Part shown: piece after piece, positions 62,870 through 64,000 of the stretch
How positions within the stretch are numbered: the first letter of the stretch is position 1
Layout: each line of letters starts with the position of its first letter
Source of the DNA: Craspedostauros australis
Lineage: Eukaryota > Bacillariophyta > Bacillariophyceae > Mastogloiales > Achnanthaceae
DNA: 64,000 nucleotides
Assembly: GCA_026770025.1 (NCBI GenBank)
Contig: JAMXDE010000035.1
Location: 616,141-680,140 of the forward strand
Direction of reading: 5' to 3'
Translations under genes and position numbers: made by a program
Notes under the pieces: model-generated
What the model was told of the DNA's origin: nothing
Seen by the model: the letters and a program-made list of their open reading frames with translations, nothing else
The model's database searches: none

Positions 62870-63977
62870 AGGGTTGTCATTTGTAGTGGTGGGAGAATTG
62901 TCATTTGTGACGTTTGGGAGTGTCGGTTGGTGACAGAGGTGGTCTTCTTGCGCTTGTGCTTGTTGTGCGTGGTTTGCGTTGATTGGTTGATGTGGTTGTT
63001 GCCTTCTTCTTCTCCTTGTTGGTGGTGAGTGCGAACGCAGCCAAATGCATGGGATCGTCACACTGAAGCTGCATGTGGGAGGCGGTGAATCCCATTTGAG
63101 GAACACAGACAAGCAGTGTCGAGTGCATGCAAGAGGGAATCGGCTGTGCGCACATGTGGCGCGATGACGTCATCTGGCTCGTCGTTTGTGGTTGTCGCTC
63201 TGTCATTGGCATCGTTTTGTTCCTCCCCATCAGTTTCATACTTAGCCTTCAGTAGGTCTACTAGGCGCGAAATTGCCTGTTTGAGTTTTCTCTGTCGCCA
63301 TCCAGAAGTAACTCTCGAAGGAAGAGAGGCCCGTCTTGATCTTACTTTTGCGTGTGAGTAGGTTAGTGATGAGGGTGAAAGCGGCATTCCCACTGGGGTT
63401 GTTGGTCGTGGATGAGTACATGCCGAATAGTTGTTCGATGGTCGTGCTTCCGCGATCGAACACGGGGACATTTTCAAATTTGACACCTCCAAACTGTACC
63501 GGTGGACTCAACCCTGCCTTGTACGTAGTGGTGGTCATGAGAAACGACGTCACACCAGACAGGTTGCAAGCACGCACACGATACTGTAGAACCTTGGGCG
63601 GAATGATTCCGCCACGGCTGAATATGTCGAAGGCGCGTCGCAACGTTGTTAGTTGACTCCTAGTGTTAGTGGCGCGTGCTGGTGCGACACGAATACGTTG
63701 TTCCTCCGGCATGATTTCCACATGACGAGACAGGATTGCAGTGACGTTGTTGCATGAAGTAGATGCAGCGAGAACGGCTTTCGCCACGTTAGCAATTGTC
63801 TTTTCCCCCCTCACACACAGGGTGTACAGATTTGAACCGAGTGCCAGGACGGCGGCAGGGTCCACGCGAGCGCGGACAAACTCCACCACCTGTTTTAATC
63901 TGACGATTGGCAACTCCTCCCGAGGGAGCAAGACACCCCAGAGCGCAAGTAGCCACAGTGACCCACACGCGTGTCAA
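62870..63977 (-). pseudogene. Decayed transposase-like gene, N-terminal part, running to the window edge
   Basis: Minus strand, three frames in turn. 63,242-63,931 gives LKQVVEFVRARVDPAAVLAL, LTTLRRAFDIFSRGGIIPPK, SPPVQFGGVKFENVPVFDRG and FGMYSSTTNNPSGNAAF. The frame of 63,058-63,492 then gives ISRLVDLLKAKYETDGEEQN and TADSLLHALDTACLC, and another gives MGFTASHMQLQCDD and a Lys/Thr-rich stretch to about 62,901. The shifts have no convincing splice sites, so it is read as a pseudogene. It ends at the intron at 62,869 and continues in 61,148-62,792; the true 5' end is beyond the window. Cellular function unknown. Confidence 0.5.
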
Positions 63978-64000
63978 GTTCCACCATGTTGTCCTATCAC

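Overview
The window looks like nuclear DNA of a stramenopile, most likely a centric diatom. The evidence is several Copia-type LTR retrotransposons of the long diatom-like kind, a secreted protein with S/P/T-rich repeats and paired-cysteine motifs, short GT-AG introns of 77-210 bp, and no bacterial gene organisation. The species assignment is an inference. Roughly two thirds of the window is mobile DNA.

Left block (1-20,701). A cysteine-rich gene fragment at the left edge is followed by a very large Copia-like element, A, on the minus strand (LTRs at 361-887 and 20,175-20,701). A is split by a second Copia element, B, on the plus strand (9,061-17,570; LTRs of 704 bp; target duplication AAGAT), which landed inside A's gag-pol frame. 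Without B, A is about 11.8 kb. It once encoded a single polyprotein of about 3,540 residues, including some 890 residues of unknown function after RNase H. It is now broken by two in-frame UGA codons and one frameshift. B has near-identical LTRs, but its own frame is broken by a 10-bp tandem duplication.

Middle block (20,702-42,430). A secreted PT-rich protein gene (20,902-21,891, minus) is followed by about 3 kb of gene-poor DNA with short palindromes and a cluster of diverged tandem and inverted repeats. An ankyrin-repeat gene (minus) is cut in two by element C (25,677-42,042, minus, same family as B; TSD TGCCC). C is itself cut inside its RNase H by element D (26,649-34,505, minus; TSD GTCTCC). 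D encodes an apparently intact 2,054-residue Copia gag-pol. Removing D restores C's open frame, and removing C restores a 274-codon ankyrin frame, so the order of events is clear: C into the gene, then D into C.

Right block (42,430-64,000). This is older, decayed mobile DNA: a frameshifted Copia relic, E (44,364-50,537), interrupted by a solo LTR, F (48,324-48,932; TSD TGAGC); a broken asparagine-rich gene (about 51,860-53,860); a PIF/Harbinger-like DDE transposase with a 210-bp intron (57,226-58,300, plus) opposite a gene with a Myb/SANT-like N-terminus (minus), both inside a pair of inverted palindromic sequences (54,165 and 59,243); and a frameshifted transposase-like gene at 61,148-63,977. 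A 360-bp repeat at 42,725-43,090 joins sequences matching both outer ends of the Harbinger-like region and may be its internally deleted derivative.

Elements A, B and C share a primer-binding site just inside the 5' LTR (core GATTAACAGTYGCAA). It is complementary to the anticodon arm of a tRNA-Asn(GUU)-like molecule, which suggests half-tRNA priming.
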